DNA of 64,000 nucleotides from the NCBI GenBank assembly GCA_964016875.1, contig OZ024718.1, forward strand, positions 42,571,906 through 42,635,905, written 5' to 3'. This document shows, piece after piece, positions 33,162 to 44,049 of the stretch; the stretch's first letter is position 1; each line of letters opens with the position of its first letter. Below the pieces are notes generated by a model that worked only from the letters and a program-made list of their open reading frames with translations, had not been told where the DNA came from and made no database searches. The position numbers and the translations under genes are program-made. The DNA comes from Fallopia convolvulus. Taxonomy: Eukaryota; Streptophyta; Magnoliopsida; Caryophyllales; Polygonaceae.

Positions 33162-34249
33162 TGTGGGACCCACAAGATCACGTACCCCACTCCCCTAACC
33201 CCCTCTCTTATGTTCCCTCAAGTTAGTTTCCTTTCGGGTAAGGTGGGTCTATAGATTGACAAATATGTAAAAAAAAGAAGTTGTGAATCTTATTACGTAG
33301 GATAGAAAGTATTTATCGTAGAATCGTAGGTTTGAGTTAGTTCAAACAAATCGGTAATTGTTCTAGTGACAGTTCCCTTACGCAGCGGAATAATTGAACA
33401 TAGAATGTATGGAACTTAAGACAATAAGCAAACACGATTCTTTATAGAGGAACTCCACTTCAGCCAACAAGCTGGATGGGTAAACCTCTACCACTCATGG
33501 AGGATTTCAAAGGAAAGCTATATTAGTATGATAGACCCTTAGTTATAAGATACAAAGATAAACATCTCTATTGTTTGCAATCACCAAATTCAAACAATAT
33601 TATTGACTTAAGCTATCTTGTTCCTAAGTCTGCTAAACACAATTAATACTAGTACCCAAACCTTACACGTTCCTTGTCCAGTTCCCTTTAGGACAGGAAC
33701 AACCTTCCAAGTCGATGTTAAGCTCACGTACTCTCCATCGATTGGATATGGACTTCCTTCTCCAGAAACGGATTGTCAATTGCTCTTGTGTTGCTCTGGG
33801 CTCTCACTCTCACTTTCATGATTTCTTGCTTCCTTCTAGAAAGTACTGTTCATTCGGATCAGAGAGCTACTTGACCTAGCTCAATCGCATTCCTTTTATA
33901 GTAGTGGAATCTTCTTGAAATGACGCATCTGCCCTTTTCTTCGTGGGGAGCAAGACATCTTCCCTAATGACCAGCGTACCCTTGTGCAATATTTTCTTAT
34001 TAGGACACTTCTATCCTTTTGTGCTTGCCGCCCAAGTTAGGAGCAAATAGACCCTTTTGTCCTTCATTAACTTGCCACGTACTCTAGTAGATATGGGGAA
34101 CGATTCCCTCGCTTTTCTTGTGAACATGTGTCTTTCTTGAAATCACTTGAAGCAGACTTAGTTCCAAGTGTTTGTCATTATCAAAACTTTCGAATCATTG
34201 AATGGATGAAACCATTGTTCTAGTGTTAGGAACTAACACCGATCTAACA
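33162..34249 (-). repeat. 3' LTR of the outer SIRE-like element
   Basis: 1088 bp starting TGTGGGACCCAC and ending CGATCTAACA on the plus strand; read on the element strand it starts TGTTAGATCGG. The right edge is fixed by the polypurine tract. The left edge is set by where similarity to 49864 begins. Confidence 0.8.
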
Positions 34250-34262
34250 TTTCACCCTTTTT
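34250..34262 (-). other. Polypurine tract of the outer SIRE-like element
   Basis: On the element strand AAAAAGGGTGAAA abuts the LTR start TGTTAG and is preceded by TCATCATC, the same arrangement as in the inner element (TCATCATCAAAAAGGGGGAAA). Confidence 0.8.
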
Positions 34263-34701
34263 GATGATGACAAACTTAAAATAAAATGCAAGTCAGAGAT
34301 TCAGAAAAGATAGAAATGACTAGACAGCAAAGCAAGGATAACGAGATACTAGAAGATACTTTGTTCCCCTTGAGATGGATATGCAGTTCAATTTTTCAAG
34401 ATTTTTAAGCAGATAGTTCCCCCTTATCATGGGAATCGTTTTATTTCTGTATTCTCTTAGACAACACATCTTCGCATTTTTCCACTTTTCCACCTTTTGA
34501 CATCATCGTAAAGAGTTAGCGTAGACACAGATGAGAAAGCATGTAAAGCACAATCATAACTAGAGAATAACCGCAATTGCCTTAATAGAAAAAGTTCATA
34601 CAAGCAACGAAAACAAACAACTTAAAGCAACAAGGGAGGAAAGATAAGCAGGGAGAAATTTTGTGGGATTTTGTTCATGGTTTGGAAGAGGAAGGAAGCT
34701 T

Positions 34702-36480
34702 CTACTGGATGTCAAGGAGAACGTCCAAGTTTTTTTCATTGATGTCACATAGGCGGTTCAGAGCTTGGACGACAATCGTGCTTTCTTCTTGTTCTAAGAA
34801 CAACTGTTGTTTCTTTTCTTCAGGCAAATCTTGGGAATGCTTCATCCGAAGGATGTTGGACATATCCATTTCTTGTCCTAGTTCCTCTTCTTCCTGAGGA
34901 TGGTAGACATTGTTCTTGATCATTATCTCCTTCACAAGAGTAGCGTAGGGGAGACCATGGGTGTCCTTGGTGACACACTTGCACACGTGTCCGATCATGA
35001 TCCTTCGCAGATTGATCTTCTCCTTTCTTTGGAACAAATCGAGGAGAATGACATCATGGGAAATCAGTGTCGTACATTTCTCTTACCGTGGGATCACCAC
35101 CCTGGTGATGTATTGGTGTGCCATTTTCCCTAGCTGACTCAATCCATGAGTCATGACTTACTTTCCTTGGATATGAACTAATCTTAGCAACTGCTTGAGT
35201 ATAACATCTCTTCCATTAATTTCATGCCATGGTTTGAAAGGAAGAGTGTCAAAGCCCTCATCTAGACTTGGAGAACCCTTTTGAGGAGGGCATAAGAAAA
35301 GGTGAACTCATCACCCCCAAGAGTGCATCGGACCATCGGATTCAGCTCAGTTCCTTCACTTAGGTGGAAGTATGAATAAAAGAGTTTGATTTGGGTAGGA
35401 TCTATCTTGGCCGGTGTGGAGCATAGCTTGTCCCATTCTTGAAAGTGGATAAGATCTTGAAGTTCCTTGAAATCATTGGCTTCTAGGAACTCTCTTATAA
35501 CCACCAAAGGAACCACAATATTTAATTCATCTTTAGCAGTGATTCCTTTTTTCTTGGATTTTCTTTCTTTTGTTTCTTGGGTCCCTTGGTTGAGCCTCTA
35601 GTGGTTGGACGACTGGTGCTAGGTTCTTTAAACTACAGTTGTAGAGGCGGTTCCTTATATTCTTGAATGACATCTTTTTCAAGCATTTCCTCTTCCTCTT
35701 CAACGTTGATGATGGAGGTATGGAACAAAGGTTCGAACTCATCATCTTCATCAGCATGATAGTGTTTTTGTTTTATTGACCTTGGTTTTGTTGGAGGTTT
35801 AGACAAAGAAGATTGAGAGAGTTTGTCTTTTGATGGTGTAGAAGAGGTGGAAGGAGGTAATTGTGAAGTTCCTCGAGCAGAAGGGAACTCTTCTCTCTCA
35901 AACTATGTGAGAGTTGCATTGAGAGTATGGGTAGAGATTTCTTTGAATTGAGGGGTAGGAAGGATTTGAGCTTTCTTTTGGAGAGAAGCTTGATCTTTGT
36001 GAGATCGATGTTGAGGAGTAGGGTTTTGGTCCTTGGAGGTGCAGGAGTAAGTGTAGATCTTTTGTGACTTAGGTTGTCATGAATTTGGGTATGTTGTTTG
36101 GGAGAGGAACAAGAGGCATCTTTGAGAAGGGGAACACTAGGGCCTTTTTCAATGAAGGTATTAGGAACACCATAAATGTTGATGATAAGGGTGGTTGTCC
36201 CATCTGTGCGAGTGGTGACAACTGGAATTTCAGATTTGGGAATGTTAGGAGGAGAAGATGGTTGTATTAGAGGGGGTTGACCATCTTTCTTTCGCAAGAG
36301 CGAGAAGAGGCGATACTTTACATCATGAATGTATTCATGGGAATGATGTTCTGTATCAAGATTTGTAAGGAGCATCTTTTGGAGGTATTATGGATCATTT
36401 TGAAGAAGATGCTCGATGAAGGGATTTGAATGGAGAGGGGAGTAGGTGAATTTTGTGATGGATTGTTCTTGGTTGGCCAT
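34702..36480 (-). pseudogene. Env-like (SIRE ORF2-type) gene of the outer element, decayed
   Basis: A third gene downstream of pol, as in SIRE/Maximus elements. Its role is unproven; 'env-like' refers to position. The start is near 36480 (MANQEQSITKF). A TAA at 36388-36390 interrupts the frame, which resumes to 35773 through a Pro/Ser/Lys-rich region. Two later tracts match the inner element's protein: 35516-35262 (DFKELQDLIHFQEWDKLC, IKLFYSYFH, LGGDEFTFS) and 35037-34702 (IMIGHVCKC, THGLPYATLVKEIMIK). The same order and spacing are seen in the inner copy (ELSDLIKAQEWEQVC, VRLFYNNF; IIFGHMEKCM, SLPYAGLIKKLMIK), but identity is low, so the two belong to different subfamilies. The conserved block resembles the 'putative plant transposon protein' family. 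Confidence 0.75.
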
Positions 36481-36932
36481 TGTTGTTGAGGTTAAAGGTT
36501 CAAGATGAGAGGAATTATGGTTTTGCAAGAAGGTGAGAGAGAAAGTTTGGTTTCTTAAAGAAGAAGAGGAAGATGGTAGAGAGAAAGGGAAGGGTGATAA
36601 GGTTAAGTAAAGGGAAAGAAGGTGAAAGGGTGGAAGAGAAAGCATACCCGGGATCCAACTTTCCTTGAAAAATGGATCCAATTACTCTGAAAGGCAATTG
36701 AGAAGATTTTCTTTTTCCAAAACTAGATTCTTTCCAATTGAGTAGTCTCCACATGTCACAGATCCAGTTATTGTTGTATATGAACGGTGTGGATGCATTT
36801 TTCCCCTTTTTAGATATTGTCCTATCAGAGACCCAATTTCCAACCTCATTCACTTTCCAATAATACTGATTTCAAACATCCGGAGCAAGAAGTCTTGGAA
36901 GTTCCCTTGTTGTGATTTAGAAGTTCCTTTCC
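36481..36932 (-). other. Spacer of the outer element upstream of its env-like gene
   Basis: Pyrimidine-rich on the element strand before the ATG at 36480, then sequence interrupted at 36937 by the inner insertion. It resumes at 47668. Short frames here are chance. Confidence 0.55.
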
Positions 36933-36937
36933 ATCTT
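36933..36937. other. Target-site duplication ATCTT, left copy
   Basis: ATCTT immediately precedes the inner element's TGTTGGGACGG start and recurs at 47663-47667 directly after its last base. Confidence 0.93.
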
Positions 36938-37908
36938 TGTTGGGACGGTGTTGGGAACTCTAGTTCTAAACATCCGAACAACGATACTTGTCTCCAGTTT
37001 TGATAATGACAAACACCATATGGGAACTAACGTATTACATTCAAGTATTTTAAGGGAACACCAGGTCTAATGAAGAATCTCCAAGAACGCTAAAGGAACA
37101 CAGGAATATATGATAGCAAGTTCCTACCAAAGGAACTCTGGAGAGAACAGTTCCCATCGCATGGGAACTCACATGTGCAAACAAGACCACTCAGCGCAAA
37201 TCACGGGATCCTGTCTCAGACAAAACAAAGACTCAATCTAAGGAACAGACTGAAGCGAGTGATCCAACGGCCCGATTGATGCTCAAAGTTGACTCAATTC
37301 AAATCAAGTCACATGTGAAGGATAAAGACTTGGCGTGCAAGACAAAGGGTATTTTCGGACAACATGAAAGTCAAGATTGCAGCCCAAGTTAGGATGAGTA
37401 TAAAGCCAATAGTGCTTGGAATAAGTACTTCTCCTAGAACACACATTCACTCACAAAGAAAGAAAGAAAGACAAGAGAAGAGAAGTCCCCGACGGCGAGT
37501 GTTCGATCTCGACGACGGCGAATCCAAGTTCCCAGGAGTTAGGGAACTGCGACATTGAGCTCAAGGTGTAAGGTTCGATCTGTCTTATGTTTAGTTGAGG
37601 TGTTCACTTAGGAACAAGGTCGAGAAGGCTATCTAGTGTTACTAGAGTTAGGAAGAACTGCTAGGAACAGAGAAGTGTAAGTCTTTCCTGTGTAACTATG
37701 GAACAATCAATCAAATAAGAAGATCGTTCAAAATCCTCCAAGCGGAGGTAGAGGTTTATCCACACAACTAGTTGGTTGTTGTGGGGTTCCTCTATAAAGA
37801 ACTGTGTCATTTACATTTTGTTTTACTTGCCTTTACGCTACTTTCGCTGCCTTGGGAATAGCCTAACAGCCAGTTCCCAAGCTCTCACTAACGCATAACG
37901 ATCCAACA
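36938..37908 (+). repeat. 5' LTR of the inner SIRE-like element
   Basis: 971 bp, TGTTGGGACGG...GATCCAACA. The ending is followed two bases later by the PBS. A GAAAGAAAGAAAGAC run near 37460 and short G/A-rich tracts lie in the transcribed part. Confidence 0.95.
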
Positions 37909-37910
37909 AT

Positions 37911-37922
37911 TGGTATCAGAGC
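37911..37922 (+). other. Primer-binding site of the inner SIRE-like element
   Basis: TGGTATCAGAGC, a perfect match to the plant initiator Met-tRNA type. Confidence 0.95.
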
Positions 37923-37966
37923 AGGAAACGCTCTAGATTTTCTGTGTTAGTATCGTAGGTTACAGG

Positions 37967-39939
37967 ATGTCTGAAGAACTTACTGAGGTTGGACATGGGA
38001 ACAACAAGCCTCCAAGGCTTATCACAGGAAGGTTCGAAACTTGGCAACGCAACATGAAGGATTGGATGTGCAACCACAACTTTCAAGCTTGGTGCGTCAT
38101 CGAAGTAGGGAACTTCGAGGTAGACCCAACCATTCGCAACGACTTCACCAAATGGGGACCAAACGAACGGAAGTGCATGGAAGCAAACTTCAAAGCCAAA
38201 CAGTATCTCAAGAATGCCATGTTAGTGTAAGATTGCGACAGGGTAGCAAATATTGAAACGACAAAAGAGATGTGGGAAGCCATCCAGCAAATGCACATTG
38301 GGAACTCTGACCTCAAAGAGGACCTCCAGATGAACGCTAGAAGGGAGTTCTTCAACTTCCGAATGGATGTGGGAGAATCAGTCAATATCTACCAATCTCG
38401 CTTCGAAGGCCTATGTACCAAGCTCACTGGACTTGGGATCACAAAGGAGGAGATCACCTACAAAATGAAAGTTCAACAGCTTTTCAACGGCCTAACTGGT
38501 GAATGGGCCAACGAGAGGACCATGTTCAAGGAAAATCTTGAGAACAGGAATCTCATGCTTCACCAAGTCTTTGGGAAGCTGGTGGGACATGAGAAAAGGA
38601 AACAAGATGACAAGGAACAAGAGAGGGCACACAAGGGAATTGCTCTAAAACTGGAAAAGATGCTCAAATCTGTTCAGGAGCAACATAAAGATTCTGAGGA
38701 AGAAGAAGACGAGGAACTCGTCCTTGTCACAAAGACCCTTGATCCTTCTACAACAAAGGAAAGTTCAAAAAGGGCTATGGAAACTCACAAAAAGGTCATA
38801 GTTCCCAGAAAAAGCCAGCAGAGAAGGACCTCTCGGACGTCATATGCTACAAATGCTACAAGAAAGGGCACTTCGCAAAAGACTGCCCACAAGGAAGACG
38901 ACCGAAGGCAAGGAAAGAAGGTCTACATCGCCACCTAGAGCGATGACGAGGATGAAGATCCCAAATCATGGGCACACCCAGACATGTGTGTGATGGCCTT
39001 AGGGGAGACCACTGGGGAACAACCCAGTGAGGTAACCACTGAAACTGTTCTTGCTTCCTTAGCTAACTATGAAAAACCTGAGTGATTAAAATTGCTCTCT
39101 AGTCTTGTTAAGGATAACATAAAATTGCAAAAGAAGCTAGATGATTCGGAACACACAAATGCTGAGTTGGTTGGTCTGGAATCCTATTCCAATTGTGTGA
39201 AACTGATAAGCTTCAGTCTTACCTGTCCCACATAGTAGTCCTTGAGGATGAGATTAAGACCCTAGAGAGTGATAAAAATGAGTTCCTACAAAAGCTGAGC
39301 AAGGGAAATGAGAATCCTGAAGCCTCAAGTTCCCAAACAAAGTTTATCCCAGCCAAACATGGGATCGGGTATAAGTCTTAGTGCCCAAAGAATGGGAAGT
39401 CTCCTTTAAGTGAACAAGAGATAAATGAGTGTAGAGCCCTAGAACTCCAATGTGAAAAACAAAAGAATGCCCATCTAGCAGAAAAGATACGTGTCTTGGA
39501 AAGTGGGGTAAGTGGAGAGAGGGACTACTACACTGGAAACACTGGGCATAAACTCTATGTCCAAATAGCCAAGGGAAACGGGTCAAGGGTCTACAATAAG
39601 GAAACCATGGATAGGAATAGGATACAAAGACCTCACCCTAAGTACTACCTGGGAGAATACTACAAAACCTGTTGGAATTATGGTGCTCATGGGCACTGTA
39701 AGGAAAGCTGTCCCAAAAGTAAAGCTCAAGCTCAGAGGAATCACGACTATTGGAACAGGCAAAACCAAAAGGCCAACAAACCTGCTAGAGGTCCCACTCG
39801 TGGGAACCAACATAGGAACTTTGCCTATAACTCTAGGAACTCTCGGGATATCAATATTGCAGATTATGTCATGTTTGAAACTGTCTTTCCTTGTAAGGGA
39901 CCAGGGAAGAGTCATCTTGCTTGGGTCACCAAAAACTAA
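37967..39939 (+). pseudogene. SIRE-like gag, decayed
   Basis: Gag starts at ATG 37967, 45 bp after the PBS. The first 87 codons end at a TAA (38228-38230); the same frame resumes through 38938 with EMWEAIQQMHIG, FFNFRMDVGESVNIYQSRFE, LTGLGITKEEI and the acidic EEEEDEELVLV. A frameshift near 38747 hides an intact zinc knuckle CYKCYKKGHFAKDC at 38845-38886 in another frame. The acidic SDDEDEDPKSWAHPD block follows at 38939. A coiled-coil-like part and a second knuckle-like motif (CWNYGAHGHCKESC, with Tyr for the second Cys) lie in the tract ending 39939. At least three frameshifts are needed to read it. Confidence 0.85.
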
Positions 39940-39961
39940 CTCCACTTGTAGGTGGCAGTGA

Positions 39962-39981
39962 GGGGGGGGGGGGGGGGGGGG
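39962..39981. repeat. G20 homopolymer at the gag-protease junction
   Basis: Twenty consecutive G residues. Sequence on both sides is normal element coding text, so the run was expanded or mis-assembled within the ORF. It also shifts frame. Confidence 0.95.
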
Positions 39982-40045
39982 AACAACACATGAGTCATTG
40001 ATAGTGGTTGCTCAAATCATATGACTGGGAACAACACATGTGTCC
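39982..40045 (+). pseudogene. SIRE-like aspartic protease active-site segment
   Basis: VIDSGCSNHMTG reads at about 39994-40029, the Copia-type protease active site with the DSG triad intact. The preceding codon is TGA (39991-39993) where the family has Trp. The rest of the protease continues into the 40040 tract in another frame (EIIGIGEVLLNKSIKISNV, LVKDLGYYLLSVSQ). Confidence 0.75.
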
Positions 40046-41216
40046 TTTGGCAACAAAAATAAAGGGGAAATCATAGGAATAGGGGAAGTACTACTCAATA
40101 AGTCAATCAAGATCAGTAATGTCAACCTGGTGAAGGATCTGGGATACTACCTCCTAAGTGTGTCTCAGATATGTGATCAAGGGAACAACGTTGTCACCTT
40201 CGATTCAAAAGAATGCTTAGTCATCAACAAGAAAACTAACAAAATCATTCTAAGAGGAAGGAGATCCAACAATGTCTATGTTGTAGACACGGACTTTGAA
40301 CCACCAAGGAAGTTGTGCCTCGCGAGTTCCCATGATGACACGGAACTCTGGCACAAAAGGCTAGGCCACGCAGGCATCAATCAAATCCTAAAGCTCTACT
40401 TACAAGACCTGGTCATTGGCCTCCCACGAATCAACATTGAGGGAGACAAAATGTGCGAGGCATGTGTCCATGGCAAGCAAACCAGGAGCTCCTTCAAGCC
40501 AAAGAAGGTGATCAGCACAACAAGGCCCTTGGAACTAATTCACATGAATCTCTGTGGTCCTATGGAAACCGCAAGCTATGGTGGAAAAAGGTACATGTAT
40601 GTATTAATTGATGATTTTTTCAAGATTTAGATGGGTTATTTTCTTAAGATCAAAATCAGATGCATTCAAGGAGTTTGAGACTCTAATCAAGAGGATGGAA
40701 GTAAGCATGGGATTGAAGCTCAAGTCCCTCAGATCTGATCATGGAACTGAGTTCAAGAACTCAGAGTTCCTAAAATTCTGTGACAACAATGGTGTATCCC
40801 ACAACTTCTCAGCTCCTCGCACTCCTCAACAAAATGGAGTTGTGGAAAGAAAGAACAGAACCTTGGAAGACATGGCTCACACAATGATGCTTGAGAGTGG
40901 AGTTCCCGAAAGCTTCGGGGCCGAAGCAATCTCCACCGCTACATACATTCTAAATCGAGCTATGATTCGTCCCATGATCAAGAAGACATCATATGAGTTT
41001 ATCAAAGGAAGAAAGCCCAACATCTCTCATCTCAAGACCTTTAGGTGCAAATGCTTCGTCCACAACAATGGCAAAGACAACCTTGGGAAGTTCGATCCAA
41101 GGAGTGACGAAGGGATCTTCCTGGGATACTCCTCTCAAAGCAAGGCATACAGAGTCTAAAATAAGAGAACCAAGAAGATAGAGGAAAGCATTCACGTCGT
41201 TTTCAACGAAGAATCA
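40040..41216 (+). pseudogene. SIRE-like protease C-terminus, pre-integrase and integrase
   Basis: The tract 40040-40630 has the protease tail, the zinc module (LWHKRLGHAGINQI ... CEACVHGK) and the first catalytic position, where LELIHMNLCGP has Asn instead of the family Asp (codon AAT). A frameshift at about 40615, in a T-run, moves to the tract 40608-41159 with SLRSDHGTEF (second Asp), TPQQNGVVERKNRT (Glu) and the C-terminal LKTFRCKCFVHNNG ... GIFLGYSSQSKAYRV. The TAA at 41157-41159 is in frame with the RT tract downstream. Confidence 0.9.
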
Positions 41217-43277
41217 GTGAAGATGGGAACAGAGTCCCAAGGAAAGGGAACTCTGTTCAAACTAGTCAGACAAGAAGAAGAAGACGACGATGAAGAGCTA
41301 AGAAAGCAAGATGGAGACTATCCAAATGGGAACAACTTCCCACCACCAGAGAACAACGAAGGAGGTCAATATTTCACTGATAAAGACTCCTTCGAGGTTC
41401 CTTCCTCAACAGAAGAACCTCAAGATGCATCCAACTCTCTAGTTCCTCAAAATGAAACAATGCCAGAATCTAGTGTTCAGGGGGAACAACGAGGGAACAC
41501 TGAGGAAAACCCTGAAGAGACACTTAGTGAAGAAGTTGAAAATAATTGTTCCCATGAAGAAGAGGAAACCCAAGTTGCAGATGAAGAAGATACAAGGGAA
41601 CAGATTGATGTCTCACACATTCATACAAGGAACTATCACCAACAGAGGGACCATCCCATCGACAACATCATCACTCCCTATGACAAAGGCGTACAGACTC
41701 GTTCATCTCTCAACAACTTCTGTGCCTTCAACGCCTTCGTCTCACTGGTGGAACCCAAGAGCATCAAGGAAGCTCTAAAGGATCCAGACTGGATTCAAGC
41801 CATGCAAGAGGAACTCCATCAATTCGAGAGAAACAAGGTATGGAAACTGGTTCCAAGGCCCAAGAACAAGAACATCATAGGAACTCGATGGGTCTTCAGG
41901 AATAATCTTGACGACACTAGGGCAGTGGCTAGGAACAAGGCCCGTCTGGTTGCTCAAGGATATATGCAAGAAGAGGGAATCGACTACGATGAGACCTTTG
42001 CACCAGTTGCAAGAATTGAAGCCATTCTACTCCTCATAGCATATGCCGCCCACAAAGACTTCAAGTTTTATCAAATGGACGTCAAGACAGCGTTCCTAAA
42101 TGGGCACCTCAAGGAAGAAGTCTATGTGGCACAACCACCTGGTTTTGAAGATGAGCACTTCCTAGACCATGTATACTTCTTGAAGAGGGCCCTATATGGT
42201 CTCAAGCAAGCTCCTAGGGCGTGGTACGACAGGTTTGCGCAATTTCTTTTGTCTCATGGATACCTTCGGGGTTCCATAGACAAAACCCTTTTTATTAAGA
42301 AAGAATCTAAAGATATTCTAAGTGTCTAAGTGTATGTTGACGACATTGTGTTTGGTGCTACTAATGAGCTTCTTGTTGAAAAATTTAAGAATTTAATGAG
42401 TAGCGAGTTCGAGATGAGTCTCATAGGGGAACTCACATTCTTCTTGGGACTTCAAATATCTCAAACCAAGGAGGGAACAAGGATCCATCAATAGAAGTAC
42501 ATCAGAGAGATGCTAGTAAAGTACGGGATGGAACACTCCAGGCCCATCGATACTCCCATCTCACCAAACTCAAGGCTCAACGCAAATGAAAAAGGTATAA
42601 GTGTGGATCAAAGGAACTTTCGAGGTATTATTGGGTCTCTTCTCTACTTAACTGCTAGTAGACCCGACATCATGTTTTCAGTGTGCGTATGTGCGCGTTT
42701 TCAGGCTAACCCTAAGGAATCACACCTGAAAGAGGTGAAGAGAATTTTCAGGTACCTCAAAGGGAACGACAACTTGTGCCTTTGGTATCCAAGGAACAGT
42801 TCCCTTGAGCTTGTTGCATACTCAGATGCAGATTTCGTTGAGCACTTGGTTGATCGAAAGAGCACTTCTGGAATGGCCCGGTTCCTAGGATCATGCCTAG
42901 TCTCATGGGGATCAAAGAAGCAAAACTCAGTGGCACTCTCCACAGCTGAAGCGGAATATGTAGCTGCCGCCTCATGTTGTTCCCAGGTTCTATGGCTTAA
43001 GTACCAACTTCAGGATTACGATATGTCTTTTGGCCTAGTTCCCATAAGATGTGACAATACAAGTGCCATTAACATATCTAAAAATCCTATGCATCATTCT
43101 CGTACTAAGCATATAGACATTAGGCATCATTTCCTACGTGATAATGTGGAACATGGGAACATCTCTATGGAACACTGTAGAACTGAAGAGCAAATTGCGG
43201 ACATTCTCACTAAAGCTTTAGACAGACGTCGCTACCAGGGTCCCCGAATGCTTCTAGGGATGATAACTCTAAACTGA
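41217..43277 (+). pseudogene. SIRE-like reverse transcriptase and RNase H
   Basis: One reading frame from about 40608 to 43277 apart from three stops. An acidic linker (EEEDDDEELRK) is followed by RT: WIQAMQEELHQFERNKVW, GYMQEEGIDYDETFAPVARI, QMDVKTAFLNG, ALYGLKQAPRAWYD. A TAA (42327-42329) precedes the intact YVDD (42333-42344) by one codon, and a TAG (42492-42494) lies in the H-Q-x-KYI block. RNase H has LVAYSDADFVEH, STAEAEYVAA, DNTSAINISKNP and IADILTKALD, with the natural stop at 43275-43277. Confidence 0.93.
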
Positions 43278-44049
43278 ACAAGTCCTTGTTTGTTATTCCC
43301 TCAATGCTTGGCTAGTGTATCTTGAAATGCATGATAGGGAACACTAGGAATAATTGCTTTCATTTTGCCATATTACTAGTCTAGAGCTTGTGATGTACAA
43401 TTTGGAACTTTATTTCTTTTGGCCCAAAATGATCAACCAGAGTTCCCCTTATCCCTCACTACAAGCCACTATGACGGTTGATCATAAAACCAACCCTTAG
43501 CTGAGAACCAGACAAACGCTTCTCATGAGCCCAACTTTTCGTCCTATTATCGAGTTGTAATTGTCTGGTTCCCCTTTGAGTTCCCTAGCTTCACAAAAGA
43601 CCTTGAGTGTGAGCTCCCTTGACCACTCCACTCAAGACTGGCCTTTTAAAAGATCATGGGAACTGGTACGCAAAACGATCACAAGCAACGAAACACTGGT
43701 ATCTTTGGAAAGTTGAAACGTCACTTTGGGAAACGGGAAAATGTGTCAAAACTCAAAGCGACGAGAGCCAGGTCTTTAAAACGCTCGATGTGACTTCCCA
43801 TGGAGAAAGTGATGCGTTTCATGAGCGTGATAAGGGAGTTGGAATGACTCTCTGAGTTTATTGGCTGCCGGTTATCGAGGACTTTTGCCTTTCCCTTTCT
43901 ACCCCTCTCCTCGTCTCACATAAAAACCCTTATTTGCCATTTTTGGGACCTTCTTCAACCTTCACTCTCTGCAACTTATCCTTTATGTAATTCCCTTCCC
44001 TTCCTTTTCAAGCAAACCTCCAAAAACCTTCCTCTCTCTAAAACTTCAC
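43278..44049 (+). other. Spacer between pol and env-like ORF
   Basis: About 770 bp without a convincing ORF. A pyrimidine-rich stretch (about 43905-44035) with a TATA-like CATAAAAACC near 43918 precedes the env-like ATG. In SIRE elements the env-like gene is thought to be expressed from a separate or spliced message; no splice acceptor could be singled out here. Confidence 0.5.
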
